From Bradyrhizobium neotropicale (GTDB taxonomy: Bacteria > Pseudomonadota > Alphaproteobacteria > Rhizobiales > Xanthobacteraceae): a DNA stretch of 64,000 bases. A program made the position numbers and the translations under genes. Below the pieces are notes generated by a model. It made no database searches and had not been told where the DNA came from. It saw only the letters and a list, made by a program, of their open reading frames with translations. Position 1 is the first letter of the stretch. Each line of letters starts with the position of its first letter. The stretch is from contig NZ_LSEF01000025.1 in NCBI RefSeq assembly GCF_001641695.1, positions 129,297 to 193,296 of the forward strand, written 5' to 3'. Shown one piece after another: positions 26,829 through 37,200 of this stretch.

Positions 26829-27028
26829 CGAACACATATCATGAGCTGGTCATCGGCGGTGTGCTGATTGCGCCGATCGTGTCATACGCGGCAACGGCGT
26901 TGCTCGCGTTCCTGTTACTTCGTCCTCTGCTGCGGTTCGTTGGCTTTGCGAGGTTCTTCAGCAACCCCTCGCTGGCCGAGCTCAGCCTGTACGTGACGAT
27001 GTTTTGCCTGCTCGCACTATCTTCTTAG
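26825..27028 (+). CDS. DUF1656 small membrane protein (AaeX-like)
   Basis: The 67-residue protein has two membrane segments (LIAPIVSYAATALLAFLLL and LYVTMFCLLALSS) and the early HELVIGGV typical of DUF1656/AaeX. It is always found between FUSC and HlyD genes of aromatic-acid exporters, as here. The start at 26825 overlaps the FUSC stop by ATGA. Confidence 0.9.
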   Translation: MTNTYHELVIGGVLIAPIVSYAATALLAFLLLRPLLRFVGFARFFSNPSLAELSLYVTMFCLLALSS

Positions 27029-27038
27029 GGAGAGCATC

Positions 27039-28334
27039 ATGGAAACTGGCCTGTGCCGCGACGCGGCCACGCTGCTTGACGGCAAAGCGGCCACCGAAAC
27101 ACAGGCCGGCAGCACCGACGCCGTCGACCATGCCGGCCTGCCGGAGCCTCTGGCACGCGACACCAGCGATCGCGCCGCGGAAGACGGCAACCGTGCGGCT
27201 CAGGCGACACCCTCGACGCTGCGGCGCGAGGCTCTCGGACGCCTCATCGTCGGCGCCGGCAAGCATCTTGCGACGCTCGGAATTGCGCTGGTCGCCATCC
27301 TGATATCGGCCGCGACATGGCAACACTACGTCACCGCTCCGTGGACACGGAATGGCAGTGTGCGCGTTCAGGTCGCCAACGTCGCGCCGCAGATCCCGGG
27401 CAAGATCGTGGAGCTGCGGGTGGCCGACAACCAGTTCGTCCACAAGGGCGACGTCCTCTACGTGATCGATCCCTTCGACTTCGAGGTGGCCGTCCGCGTC
27501 GGGAAGGCCCTCGTCGACCAGCGGGCAGCCGATTTGGAAGTGAAGCAGGCCGAGTTCGATCGCCGCCAGCATCTGTCCGATCTGGCCACGACGCCCGAGG
27601 AGCAGCAGATCTTTGCCGGCAATGCGGTGCAGGCAAAGGCCGCCTATGAAGCAGCGACACACCAGCTCGCGCAGGCGGAGCTGAACCTGAAGCGTACCAG
27701 CGTGCTCAGTCCGGTCGATGGCTACGTCACCAACCTTCTGCTGCGCGTCGGAGACTATGCCGTCACCGGCGTCAGCAACGTCTCCGTCATCGACTCCGAC
27801 AGCTTCTGGATCGACGGCTACTTCGAGGAGACCAAGATGGCTCGCATCTGCATAGGCGATCGCGCCGAGGCGCAACTGGTCGGCTATCCCAGGCCGATCC
27901 TCGGGCACGTGAAGACCGTGACGCGCGGCGTCAGCGTATCGAACGCCGCTTCAGGCACGCAGGGCCTGCCCAACGTCGATCCCATCTACACATGGGTGCG
28001 GCTTGCCCAGCGCGTGCCGGTTCGCGTTGCCATCGACACGGTGCCGGCCGACGTGCCGCTGGTCTCGGGCATGACGGCGACGGTGACGATTCGGCAGCCT
28101 GCCGGTGGTGATCCCCAGACCTGGTTCGGCCAACTCCGTGCGAACCTGATGGCCCCCATATCCGATTGGTTCGGAGAAGGCCGCCCGCCACGTCCGAACT
28201 GCCTCCAGGGCGCATCCCAGCCCGCCCCCGAAGTAGAGGCGCTTCCTTACACGCGGGAGCCCGCGGTTCCCTCGGCGGAGAAGATCGCCCCGGGCCTCAC
28301 GCCCGGCGTCGACGCCTCACCGCGCCTTCCCTGA
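27039..28334 (+). CDS. HlyD-family membrane fusion protein (AaeA/EmrA-like)
   Basis: The 431-residue protein has an unusually long cytoplasmic N-terminus of about 70 residues, one transmembrane helix (LATLGIALVAILISAATW) and a biotinyl-lipoyl-like barrel (NGSVRVQVANVAPQIPGKIV). A coiled-coil hairpin and a second lipoyl half (LKRTSVLSPVDGYVTNLLLR) follow. It bridges the FUSC pump to an outer-membrane channel, not encoded here. AGGGAGAGCATC precedes the ATG. The last 60 residues are proline-rich and not conserved in the family. Confidence 0.88.
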   Translation: METGLCRDAATLLDGKAATETQAGSTDAVDHAGLPEPLARDTSDRAAEDGNRAAQATPSTLRREALGRLIVGAGKHLATLGIALVAILISAATWQHYVTAPWTRNGSVRVQVANVAPQIPGKIVELRVADNQFVHKGDVLYVIDPFDFEVAVRVGKALVDQRAADLEVKQAEFDRRQHLSDLATTPEEQQIFAGNAVQAKAAYEAATHQLAQAELNLKRTSVLSPVDGYVTNLLLRVGDYAVTGVSNVSVIDSDSFWIDGYFEETKMARICIGDRAEAQLVGYPRPILGHVKTVTRGVSVSNAASGTQGLPNVDPIYTWVRLAQRVPVRVAIDTVPADVPLVSGMTATVTIRQPAGGDPQTWFGQLRANLMAPISDWFGEGRPPRPNCLQGASQPAPEVEALPYTREPAVPSAEKIAPGLTPGVDASPRLP

Positions 28335-28344
28335 ATCCGGCCAA

Positions 28345-28374
28345 GATGAGAGGCGCTGCGCCGCGCCTTTCATC
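28345..28374 (+). terminator. Hairpin after the exporter operon
   Basis: The arms GATGAGAGGCGC and GCGCCTTTCATC pair over 12 positions with one G-T wobble and a 6-nt loop, 10 bp after the HlyD stop. No strong T-run follows, so termination may be partial. Confidence 0.4.
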
Positions 28375-28627
28375 CGCTTTGCACCAAGCCGCACAGTGCC
28401 AGCCGGCAAACTCGCATCTCGCAATGCAACCCCTTGATGCCCTTGGTCCAATTGACGTTTTTGCGACACGCGGTCGCACCCATCGCATTTGCAAAATCTA
28501 ACAGCGCTTAAGCATCCATAACGAGCTTTGCGACGGGATCAGACTTATCGTTTAGGCATCGACTTGTTGCATTCGGCAGTTCGGCGGCCGTCACGGCGGC
28601 AGCCGGACTTAAGAAACGGGACCAACG

Positions 28628-29674
28628 ATGCTTACCGACATGCAAACGGCCGGCGCCTGGCTGGGCTATGATGCCAGCCAATGCGAACCGGAGATTCCGC
28701 CGGAAACGCGTGCGTTTCCCCATGAACGGAAATGGCGCCGGCCCGAGCAACACACCGGCACCGCCGCCGAGGACATCACGATCTCGCGCTGGACCTATGC
28801 GCAAGCTGCCGTCCGGCACGAAGAGGCGACGACCCCGCCGGACCGCTATTTCTTCTGCATTGCCTTGAAGACGACGCGCCTCAAACTGACCAGGGGCAGC
28901 CAGACCATCTTCGACGGCATCATGCCGGCAGGCACGCTGTATGTCGGCGCCCCCTCGAAACAGCTCAGCGCGCAGTTCCATGCGCCGTACGACTTCCTGC
29001 ACTTCCACGTGTCCGCCAACTGCTTTCCATCGCCGCAACCGGATACGGAATTTCTCACGGCCGAGAGCCTGAACGACCTCGTCCTGTTGCGCGATCCGTT
29101 TGCCGAGCAACTTGCAAAGGCCCTGACCGAGCACGGCGCCTCCGCCGACCAGGAATTTGCCCGCTGCGTCGGTCAGACGCTGGCGATGCATGTTGCCCGG
29201 CACGAGTTGCCGCGTACGAAAGTCAACGCGCTGCCGAAATGGCGCCTCCGGCGCGTCGAGGAACATGTCAGGACGCATTTCGACCGCTGCATCAGCCTGT
29301 CCGATCTTGCCAGGGTCGCGGGGCTGTCGCGCATGCACTTTGCGGCGCAGTTTCGCGCTGCGACGGGATACCGGCCGCGCGAGTACCTCCTACATCAGCG
29401 CATCGAGCATGCGAAATCGTTGCTGTCGAACAGCGAGACGCCGTTGGCCGAGGTCGCGCTGGCCGTCGGCTTCTGCACGCAGGCGCATTTTTCGACCGTC
29501 TTCAAACGCATCACGGGCGACACGCCGGCGCGCTGGCGGTGCGCCAGGCGGAACGAATTGTCGTTGGCCGCGGCTCACGACAGCGATCCGGCGCCACCGC
29601 GCACCACGTTTTCTCGTGTCCTTCCGGCGGAGCGGCGTGATTCATGCGAAATGAGAAACGTCCTGGGTTCATGA
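28628..29674 (+). CDS. AraC-family transcriptional regulator (2)
   Basis: The 348-residue protein ends in an AraC DNA-binding domain ([69 protein letters not shown]). That domain closely resembles the one in the regulator at 20472-21326. The N-terminal 200 residues look like an AraC-type ligand-binding cupin ([19 protein letters not shown]). It lies 293 bp after the HlyD gene and probably has its own promoter. A strong terminator follows. Confidence 0.9.
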   Translation: MLTDMQTAGAWLGYDASQCEPEIPPETRAFPHERKWRRPEQHTGTAAEDITISRWTYAQAAVRHEEATTPPDRYFFCIALKTTRLKLTRGSQTIFDGIMPAGTLYVGAPSKQLSAQFHAPYDFLHFHVSANCFPSPQPDTEFLTAESLNDLVLLRDPFAEQLAKALTEHGASADQEFARCVGQTLAMHVARHELPRTKVNALPKWRLRRVEEHVRTHFDRCISLSDLARVAGLSRMHFAAQFRAATGYRPREYLLHQRIEHAKSLLSNSETPLAEVALAVGFCTQAHFSTVFKRITGDTPARWRCARRNELSLAAAHDSDPAPPRTTFSRVLPAERRDSCEMRNVLGS

Positions 29675-29768
29675 AAGATTTTGTCTTGCCCATCGGCGAT
29701 GCTGCAGACGTGAACGACTGAGACCCAGTCATGGCTCCGGCCTCCCCTCCCGGGCATGCGAGCCTCTC

Positions 29769-29804
29769 GGGCCGTCCTCCCCCAAGGGACGGCCCCTCTT
29801 TTTG
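29769..29804 (+). terminator. Rho-independent terminator after AraC regulator (2)
   Basis: A perfect 9-bp stem GGGCCGTCC / GGACGGCCC with a 9-nt C-rich loop is followed by CTCTTTTTG, about 95 bp after the stop codon. It serves the plus strand. Confidence 0.85.
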
Positions 29805-29879
29805 CGATCAACCGCATCCTGTCGAACGACATCCGCCACGCCGCTCGAGCAGAGCGATCGCAAGCTTTGGCGATGCTGC

Positions 29880-30830
29880 CTAATTGGGAAAGAGCACGGC
29901 GATCGCAATCGCCATTGTAACGATGCTGAATGCGGTGCTGGCGATCACCATGGAGCCTGCAGTCGCGGAATCCAGCCGGTAATTGACGGCAAACAGGATT
30001 CCGAAGAAGCCCGACGGCAGAGCGGCAAGCAGAATTGCCGTCTTCGCGGTGTCCGGACCAATCCGAAGGCCATAGACGATCGCAACGGCCAGCAGCGGCC
30101 GGATGATGTCCGACGCCGCCGTTGCGGCGACGACCTTCCAATCGAGCCGGAACGACTGGGCCGACAGGACGAGGCCGGTCACGAACAGCGCCACGCCGGC
30201 CGTCGCGTTGCCGATCAGCTCGAGGCAGGCATGGGCAAGCGCATCGAGGTTCAGATCAGACAATGAAAGCAGGATCCCGAGTGCGGGCGCCAGCACAACA
30301 GGCTTGGTGAGCGCGCGCCGGACGGCCACCAGAACCTGCCGCGCCGACATTTCGCCACCGTGAGCCTTGCTGACGTTCATCTCGACCACAATCAGCGTGA
30401 GCGGGCTGATGAGGATCGAGCCCGTTGCCAGTACGACTGCAACCGGAACGGTGCCGGCCGGCCCCAGCACCGATGTCAGGATGGGCAGACCAACACCGGC
30501 AAGATTCGGGAAGCCGATCGTCAAAGCCTGGAGGGATGCATCGGATTTGGTCACTCCGGCGAATGTGCGCGCGTACCAGTACCAGGCGACGTAAAGCACC
30601 AGCATTGTCAGCCCGGAGACCAGGAACAGCGGGCCCTGCTCGATGGTCTGGCTGCGCGAGGCCGACGCTGTCGCGGCGAACAGTGCGGCCGGCAGCGCAA
30701 AATCCATCACGAGCGCATTGAGAGCCTCGACGTGATGATTGTCGATGACGCGAATCCGGCCTGCTGCAAATCCGAGCAACAGGACGAAGAAGACCGGCGC
30801 CAGCGCCATCACGATTGGATTGGACGTCAT
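29880..30830 (-). CDS. AEC-family auxin/organic-anion permease
   Basis: The 316-residue protein has about ten hydrophobic segments in two halves and matches the AEC (auxin efflux carrier) family: VFFVLLLGFAAGRIRVI at the start, LNALVMDFALPAALF, and GFPNLAGVGLPILTSVLG in the middle. AEC members in proteobacteria transport malonate, malate or other organic acids; the substrate here is not known. It is convergent with AraC regulator (2), with a terminator between. Confidence 0.88.
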   Translation of the reverse strand: MTSNPIVMALAPVFFVLLLGFAAGRIRVIDNHHVEALNALVMDFALPAALFAATASASRSQTIEQGPLFLVSGLTMLVLYVAWYWYARTFAGVTKSDASLQALTIGFPNLAGVGLPILTSVLGPAGTVPVAVVLATGSILISPLTLIVVEMNVSKAHGGEMSARQVLVAVRRALTKPVVLAPALGILLSLSDLNLDALAHACLELIGNATAGVALFVTGLVLSAQSFRLDWKVVAATAASDIIRPLLAVAIVYGLRIGPDTAKTAILLAALPSGFFGILFAVNYRLDSATAGSMVIASTAFSIVTMAIAIAVLFPN

Positions 30831-30923
30831 GGGTCCGCCCTTTCATGAGCATCGACATACAGCGTCATGACGAGCGGGTCGGCCGATCGCGTCACGTGAG
30901 GTTATCTGGATCTTCCAATGAGG

Positions 30924-30951
30924 CTGGCGGGAGTGCTGTCTCTCCCGCCAG
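30924..30951 (-). other. Perfect 10-bp stem-loop between hydrolase and permease
   Basis: CTGGCGGGAG and CTCCCGCCAG form a perfect stem with an 8-nt loop, between the stop of the hydrolase and the start of the AEC gene, both on the minus strand. There is no T-run, so it may be a processing or attenuation hairpin or a protein-binding palindrome. Confidence 0.5.
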
Positions 30952-30994
30952 TCTCCCTTCTGCCGGTCGTGCGTCAGGACCGGCAAAAGGTGTT

Positions 30995-31780
30995 TCAACG
31001 TGTGGCCGGCGGCACGATGTTGCGCGCGGCGCGCGTGATGACAGCCGCCACTTCCTTGGGATGGGACTCGTAGACCGAGTGGCTGGCACCCGGGATGACG
31101 GTCGTCTGGCTCTTGGCGCGCTCGTAATACCAGCGCTCGAGATCCGGGTTGATGATCTGGTCGTTGCCGGCGACGATGCCCCAGCTCGGCTTGGTCTTCC
31201 ACGCGGCCGCGGTCAGCGGCGTGCTGAATACCTGCGTGGCGGCCAGGACCTGCGAACGCGATTCGAACTCGGCCTGCTCGCGCGGCAGATCGGGCGCGAA
31301 CAGTTTGGGGAATTGCACGGGATCGAGATAGGTAAACTTGTCAGGGGTGACCTTGATCGCGCCTTCGGTCTTGCCCAAGACGCTCGGCGTCTTCTTGCCC
31401 AGCGCCGATTCGTCCTCGCCGACATCGGGCGCATGGGCTGCGACGTAGACGAGACCGACAACGTTGGGATGAACGCCGGCTTCGGTGATGATCGATCCGC
31501 CGTAGCTGTGACCGACGAGGAGCGTCGGACCGTCCTGGAGATCGAGCAGCCGCTTCGCCGCGGTGACGTCATCGGCAAACGACGTCTCCGGCTCCTGCAG
31601 CATGCTGACGCGGAAGCCTTCCTTGGTCAGGATCTCGTAGACCGACTTCCAGCCGGATGCATCGACCCAGGCGCCGTGCACCAGGACGATATTCTTCAGG
31701 GGCTCGGCATTCGCGGGGACGACGGTCGATAACAGCGCAAGGGCGGCCGTGAAGGCCAGGTAGGCTTTGAGATGTTTCAT
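30995..31780 (-). CDS. Secreted alpha/beta hydrolase
   Basis: The 261-residue protein has a signal peptide (MKHLKAYLAFTAALALLSTV, cleavage near ANA). The alpha/beta-hydrolase fold has the oxyanion segment VLVHGAWVDASGW, nucleophile elbow VGHSYGGSI (Ser92), an acid around VAGNDQIINPD and catalytic His in GASHSVYESHP. It resembles the pyrethroid hydrolase/esterase EstC-like group in length and motifs, but exported. Substrate unknown. It precedes the AEC permease on the same strand, which might take up or release its product. Confidence 0.85.
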   Translation of the reverse strand: MKHLKAYLAFTAALALLSTVVPANAEPLKNIVLVHGAWVDASGWKSVYEILTKEGFRVSMLQEPETSFADDVTAAKRLLDLQDGPTLLVGHSYGGSIITEAGVHPNVVGLVYVAAHAPDVGEDESALGKKTPSVLGKTEGAIKVTPDKFTYLDPVQFPKLFAPDLPREQAEFESRSQVLAATQVFSTPLTAAAWKTKPSWGIVAGNDQIINPDLERWYYERAKSQTTVIPGASHSVYESHPKEVAAVITRAARNIVPPATR

Positions 31781-32049
31781 ATCAGATCACTCCGGGTTGA
31801 AATGACGCGACACTAGTTTCGAAGGTTGCGTTCGTATTTCCGCAAACAACTGTCCTTGTCACTTCGCACGCCGGCAAGATCCGGGCCTCGAACGATGACT
31901 CACGGGCTCGGCTTCAGCGAACTAACTACTACGCGCGTTCGACTGATGGACAGCAAGCAACGTTCGTACGCGAAAGACCATCGGCGCTCGGTCGGGCATT
32001 GCAGATGGAGCTTCTGACATTTCCCAAACTCCACGCAAAGGATCGGACA
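31781..32049. other. Divergent intergenic, nothing recognised
   Basis: The 269 bp hold the promoters of the hydrolase (minus) and the small secreted protein (plus). Short frames are noise. No palindrome of note was found. Confidence 0.3.
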
Positions 32050-32391
32050 ATGACATCAACCGCGAAACGCTACATCGTCCCCCTCATTCTGCTCTGCGCA
32101 ACATCGTCGGCGCATGCAAGCTCGTGCACGGGCGCGATCACGCGCACCCAGGCCCAGCTCGATCTGGCGATAGAGCACAATGCCGGCTCGCATGGCTGGA
32201 AGCCGGAGAGTCTGAACGCTTTGCGCAGCTATCAGCCCACGCCCCGCTCGCTCGCCGCGGCCGAGAACGGCAATGGCCCTGACTTCACCGGCGCGCTGGA
32301 TTCGCTCGCTCGCGCGCGCGCTGCCGATCGCGCCGGCAACACCGCAGCATGCAACCGCGAACTCGCTCGTGCGCGAGCCGTGCTGAGATAG
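32050..32391 (+). CDS. Small secreted hypothetical protein
   Basis: The 113-residue product has a clear signal peptide (MTSTAKRYIVPLILLCATSS, cleavage near AHA). Two cysteines follow in the mature part, one near each end. The mature region is Ala/Arg-rich and helical (LDSLARARAADRAGN), with QPTPRSLAAAENG in the middle. Small proteins of this kind with the sequence TRTQAQLDLAIE are periplasmic and uncharacterised. The ATG at 32050 has AAAGGATCGG upstream. It precedes an RND efflux operon. Confidence 0.7.
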   Translation: MTSTAKRYIVPLILLCATSSAHASSCTGAITRTQAQLDLAIEHNAGSHGWKPESLNALRSYQPTPRSLAAAENGNGPDFTGALDSLARARAADRAGNTAACNRELARARAVLR

Positions 32392-32506
32392 CGAAAGCAG
32401 GATGCATCCTTTCGTCGTGCCACCAGGGAGCAGGGCGTGCATTCTGGAAATACCTGCGCTTCCGCTGCTCTCTATGGTTCGAGCGCATTCAGCCGGAGCA
32501 CCGCCC

Positions 32507-33046
32507 ATGCGAATACAGCTCTCATCGAACAACGCTGGCGCAAAGCGATCCGCACCGCGTCGGTTCACGTTGATGTGTCTGGGCGCGACGCTTGCCGCCG
32601 GCGCCATATGGCTGGCCGCTGGAGCGGCGATCGCACAAACGCCAGTGCCGATGTCACAGCCGCCGGTCGGCATGGGCGCGACCTCGCCCCTGAACCCGCA
32701 AGCTCTTCGTCCCGAGGGTATTCCGCTGGGATCGACTGAAATTGCAACGCCGGGCGTGTCCCCGGTCAGTCCCGCGCAAGGCATGGCGAACTGTGCCACG
32801 TCAAGCAACACCGGAGCGCCCGGAGCTCTGTTCGACGGCGGCGGGCTTGCCGGGGGCTCATCGATCCCCTGCACCGGAAGCGCGACGTCTCCGTCGGCCC
32901 TGCCCTCATCAGCGACGGTCGGACGCGTCGGAATTCCGCTCGGTGCCACCGAGCTCGGTGGCGCCGGATTGAGCCCAACCGTGCCAGTGCCCGGCCCAGA
33001 TCTTTCGGGCGGAGCGGCTGTCACGAACAGCACCGGCAATCCCTGA
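32507..33046 (+). CDS. Secreted Gly/Pro/Ala/Ser-rich hypothetical protein with internal repeat
   Basis: The 179-residue product begins with an arginine-containing stretch, then a hydrophobic signal segment (LGATLAAGAIWLAAGAAIA) and cleavage near AIAQ. The mature part is low-complexity and holds two copies of the pattern GIPLG-S/A-TE-I/L-x3-G-V/L-SP. Between them is a glycine-rich section with two cysteines (GMANCATS and SSIPCTGS). No known domain. It ends 20 bp before the GTG of the membrane fusion gene, so it may belong to that operon. The start is taken at 32507, which gives the signal peptide. Confidence 0.6.
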   Translation: MRIQLSSNNAGAKRSAPRRFTLMCLGATLAAGAIWLAAGAAIAQTPVPMSQPPVGMGATSPLNPQALRPEGIPLGSTEIATPGVSPVSPAQGMANCATSSNTGAPGALFDGGGLAGGSSIPCTGSATSPSALPSSATVGRVGIPLGATELGGAGLSPTVPVPGPDLSGGAAVTNSTGNP

Positions 33047-33066
33047 CATCATCGAGGAACATCACC

Positions 33067-34239
33067 GTGAAACCAACCCTCGCAATCACGTTGGCCGCTT
33101 CCGCCGCCATCCTGGCGGGCGCAGGCTTCTGGTTCTTCGGCACGGACAGGCACCCGGCCGTCGTCGCCGCGCCAGTGCCTGCCGCTGTCCCCGTGGTCGC
33201 GGCCACCGTCACCGGCAAGGACGTTCCGATCTTTCTTCGCGGCATCGGCACGGTGATCGCCTACAACACCGACATCGTTCGCAGCCAGATCCAGGGGCAG
33301 ATCGTAAAGATCGCCTTCACCGAGGGACAGACCGTCAAGGCCGGCGACCTGCTCGCCCAGATCGATCCGCGTCCCTATCAGGCCCAGGTCGAGCAGCTGA
33401 CGGCCAATCGCGACCGCGACCAGGCTCAGCTCACGAACGCCGAGGCCAATCTCTCCCGCTACAATCAGCTCGGCGACAAGGGATATGCGACCCCGCAACT
33501 GATCGAGACACAGACGGCGCAGGTGGCTCAGCTCAAGGCGGCCGTGAAGGCGGACCAGGCACAGATCGACGAGGCCAACGTCCAGCTCAGCTACACGCGC
33601 CTGACCTCGGCCATTCCCGGCATTACCGGCGTCCGCCAGATCGATGTCGGCAACGTGATCCATCCGACCGATCCGAACGGCCTCGTCGTCGTCACCCAGA
33701 TCGAACCGATCTCCCTGCTCTTCACCCTTCCGCAGACGGATCTTCCGGTGATCCAGCAGCGGGCCGCGAAGGGAACGCTGAAAGTCATCGCCTACAGCCA
33801 GGACAACAAGATGAAGCTCGACGAGGGCAGCCTCCTGCTGGTCAACAACGAGATCGCGGGCACGACGGGCACGGTCCAGCTCAAGGCGGAATTTCCAAAC
33901 CATGAGCACCGGCTCTGGCCGGGGCAACTCGTGAATGCACGCCTGCTGATGGAGACGCGGAAGGATGCCCTGACGGTAGCCGGCTCAGCGGTGCAGCAGG
34001 GCCAGAACGGCAACTACGTCTATGTCGTGGCGGCCGACCAGACGGCGAAGCTGCGACCTGTCCATGTCGCGCAAATCAGCGATGGCCAGGCCCTGATCGA
34101 CCAGGGCTTGAAATCAGGCGACGTCGTCGTGGTCGACGGACAGTATCGCCTCACCGAAGGCAGCCGCGTTCGCGAGCTTCACGGCAAGGCCGCGCGCGAA
34201 GCCGACCTGCAAAGTTCGGTGCAGGACGCCCTTCCATGA
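33067..34239 (+). CDS. RND efflux membrane fusion protein (MdtA-like)
   Basis: The 390-residue periplasmic adaptor has an N-terminal membrane anchor or signal (LAITLAASAAILAGAGFWFF), a lipoyl half (RSQIQGQIVKIAFTEGQTVK), and a coiled-coil hairpin rich in Gln and Ala. The beta-barrel region contains VTQIEPISLLFTLPQTDL, a segment characteristic of MdtA. It starts with GTG at 33067, preceded by GAGGAACATCACC, and overlaps the pump gene by ATGA. No outer-membrane channel gene is present. Confidence 0.93.
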   Translation: MKPTLAITLAASAAILAGAGFWFFGTDRHPAVVAAPVPAAVPVVAATVTGKDVPIFLRGIGTVIAYNTDIVRSQIQGQIVKIAFTEGQTVKAGDLLAQIDPRPYQAQVEQLTANRDRDQAQLTNAEANLSRYNQLGDKGYATPQLIETQTAQVAQLKAAVKADQAQIDEANVQLSYTRLTSAIPGITGVRQIDVGNVIHPTDPNGLVVVTQIEPISLLFTLPQTDLPVIQQRAAKGTLKVIAYSQDNKMKLDEGSLLLVNNEIAGTTGTVQLKAEFPNHEHRLWPGQLVNARLLMETRKDALTVAGSAVQQGQNGNYVYVVAADQTAKLRPVHVAQISDGQALIDQGLKSGDVVVVDGQYRLTEGSRVRELHGKAAREADLQSSVQDALP

Positions 34240-37200
34240 ACCTCTCTGCGCCGTTCATCCTCCGGCCGATCGCAACCGCGCTCCTGATGGCGGGCCTGCT
34301 GTTGTGCGGCCTTGCGGCCTATCCGCTGTTGCCGGTCGGCGCGCTGCCGAACGTCAATTACCCGACGATCCAGATCTCGGCGCAATTGCCCGGCGCCGAT
34401 CCCGAAACCATCGCGTCATCGGTAGCGACGCCCCTGGAGCAGCAGCTCAGCCAGATTCCCGGCGTCACGCAGCTCACCTCGTCGAGCGCGCTCGGCGTCG
34501 CGCAGCTCACCATCCAGTTCGAGCTGTCGCGCACCGTCGACAGCGCGGCGGTCGATGTGCTGTCCGCGATCAATGCCGCCAGCCCGTTTCTGCCGCAGAA
34601 CATTCCCTACCCGCCGACGATCCGGAAGGTGAACCCGGCGGAAACGCCGATCATGCTGCTCGCGCTGACCTCCGACTCGCTGCCGTTGACCACCGTTGAC
34701 GCCTACGCGGAAAACATCCTGCTGCCCAAGATCTCGCAGATTCCCGGCGTCGGCCTCGTCGGAATCGGCGGTCAGCAGAAGCCCGCGATCCGCGTCCGCG
34801 TCAACCCGCAGGCGCTTGCCGCCCGGGGAATCGGGCTTGAAGACGTCCGCAGCGTGATCGCCGGCGCCAATGTCGACCTGCCGAAGGGCACGCTCAACAG
34901 CCCGCGCGTCACCTATACGCTGAACACCAACGACCAATTGCTGAAGCCTTCGGCGTATGAAGCTCTCATCATCGCCTATCGCAACGGCTCGCCAGTGCGG
35001 ATACGCGACATCGGCACCGCCATCGAAGCTCCTGAAAACGACCTTTTGGAGGGCTGGTACGGCAAACAGCCCGCCATCGTGCTCGCCATCCAGCGTGTCC
35101 CCGGCGCCAACGTGATCCAGACGGTCGACCGCATCAAGACGTTGCTGCCGACGCTGCAGGCATCCGTTCCTCCCGCGATCAAGGTGGCGATCGCCGCCGA
35201 CCGCACCGCCACCATTCGCGCCGCCGTCTCCGACGTCCAGTTCACCCTGATGTTGACGGTCGCGCTGGTCGTCATGGTGATATTCCTGTTCCTGCGAAAT
35301 TTCTGGGCCACGATCATTCCGGCGGTGACGGTCCCCCTGTCGCTGATCGGGACGTTCGCGGTGCTCTATGTGCTCGGCTACAGCCTCGACAACCTGTCGC
35401 TGATGGCGTTGTCGATCGCGGTCGGTTTCGTGGTCGACGATGCCGTGGTCGTGATCGAGAACATCGTGCGCCATCTCGAGCAGGGCATGACACCGATGCA
35501 GGCAGCCCTCAAGGGCTCCAGCGAGATCGGCTTCACCATCGTGTCGATCACGCTGTCGCTGATCGCGGTGTTCATCCCGCTCTTCCTCATGGGCGGCTAT
35601 GTCGGAAAGCTGTTCCAGGAATTCGCCATCACGATCACCGCCTCGCTGCTGCTGTCGCTGATCATTTCGCTCACCCTGACGCCGATGATGTGCGCACGCC
35701 TCTTGAAAGACGATTCACGCACGAAGCACGGCAGGCTCTACCTCCTGTTCGAACGCGGCTTCGATGCCCTGCTCGCGCTCTATGCACGGGGCTTGCGCGT
35801 CGTGCTGCGCCACCGTTTCGTAACGCTGATCGTAATGCTTTCCACCATCGCGGTGACCGGCTATCTCTATGTGATCATCCCGAAGGGCTTCTTCCCGCAA
35901 CAGGATACCGGGCAGATCGTCGGCATCACCGAAGCAGCGCAGGACATCTCCTTCCCCGCGATGTCCGAGCGCCAGCAGGCGATCGTCGGCATCCTCTTGA
36001 AGGATCCGGCCATCCAGTCGGTGGCGAGCTATATCGGCCCTGGCGGCCCGACGGCCACGCTAAACCAGGGACGCATCTTCATCGTGCTGAAGCCGAAACC
36101 CGAACGCAAGGCCAGCGCCGACCAGATCATCAATCGACTGAGACCGCAGCTCGCTCATATCCAGGGCATCACGCTCTACATGCAGTCGGCGCAGGACATC
36201 ACGATCGGCGCGCGGCTGTCGAAGACGCAGTATCAGTACACGCTGACGGATGCCGATTCCGATGAACTCGCCCACTGGTCGGCGATCTTCCTGGAGAAGC
36301 TTCGCGCGCTCGACATCATCACCGATGTCGCAACCGACCAGGCCAACGCCGGACCGAGACTGGACGTCACCGTCGATCGCGAAGTCGCCTCGAGTTTTGG
36401 CATCCTGCCCACAACGATCGACAATACCCTCGACGACGCCTTTGGCCAGCGTATCGTCTCCACGATGTTCACCTCGCTGAACCAATACCACGTCGTGATG
36501 GAGGTCGATCCGAAGTTTCAATACGGACCCGAAGCGCTCAAGGACATCTACCTGAACTCGGCCACCGGCCAGCAGGTCCCCTTGAGCACGCTGGTTCACA
36601 GCGTCATCAAGCCTGCGCCGATCCTGATCAATCACCAGGGCCTGTTTCCCTCCGTCACGATATCGTTCAACCTGCGGTCCGGCGCTGCGCTTGGCGACGC
36701 GGTGGCGGCCGTGCAGAAGATCGAGAAGGACACCGGCAAGCCCGCTTCGCTGGCGACTTCGTTCCAGGGCAATGCGCAAGCCTTCCAATCCTCTCTGTCG
36801 GGCACGCCGCTGCTGATCGGCGCTGCGCTGATCGTGATCTACATCATCCTCGGCGTCCTCTACGAGAGCCTGATCCACCCGATCACGATCCTGTCGACCC
36901 TGCCCTCCGCCGGCATCGGCGCGCTGCTGATGCTGCTCGCCGTTCACATGGATCTCAGCGTCATCGCCATTATCGGCATCATCCTGTTGATCGGCATCGT
37001 CAAGAAGAACGGCATCATGCTGGTCGACTTCGCGCTCGAGGTGCAGCGCCAGCATGGGCTCAGCCCGCAGGAAGCGATCTACCAGGCCTGCACGCTGCGC
37101 TTCCGTCCGATCCTGATGACGACGATGGCCGCGCTGCTCGGGGGCGTGCCCCTGATGCTCGGCACCGGCACCGGCTCAGAGCTGCGCCAACCGCTCGGCT

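Noticed and set aside
30815..31732. 305-codon plus-strand frame opposite the hydrolase
   Set aside because: Shadow of the alpha/beta hydrolase, whose Ser-His motifs and signal peptide are clear on the minus strand.
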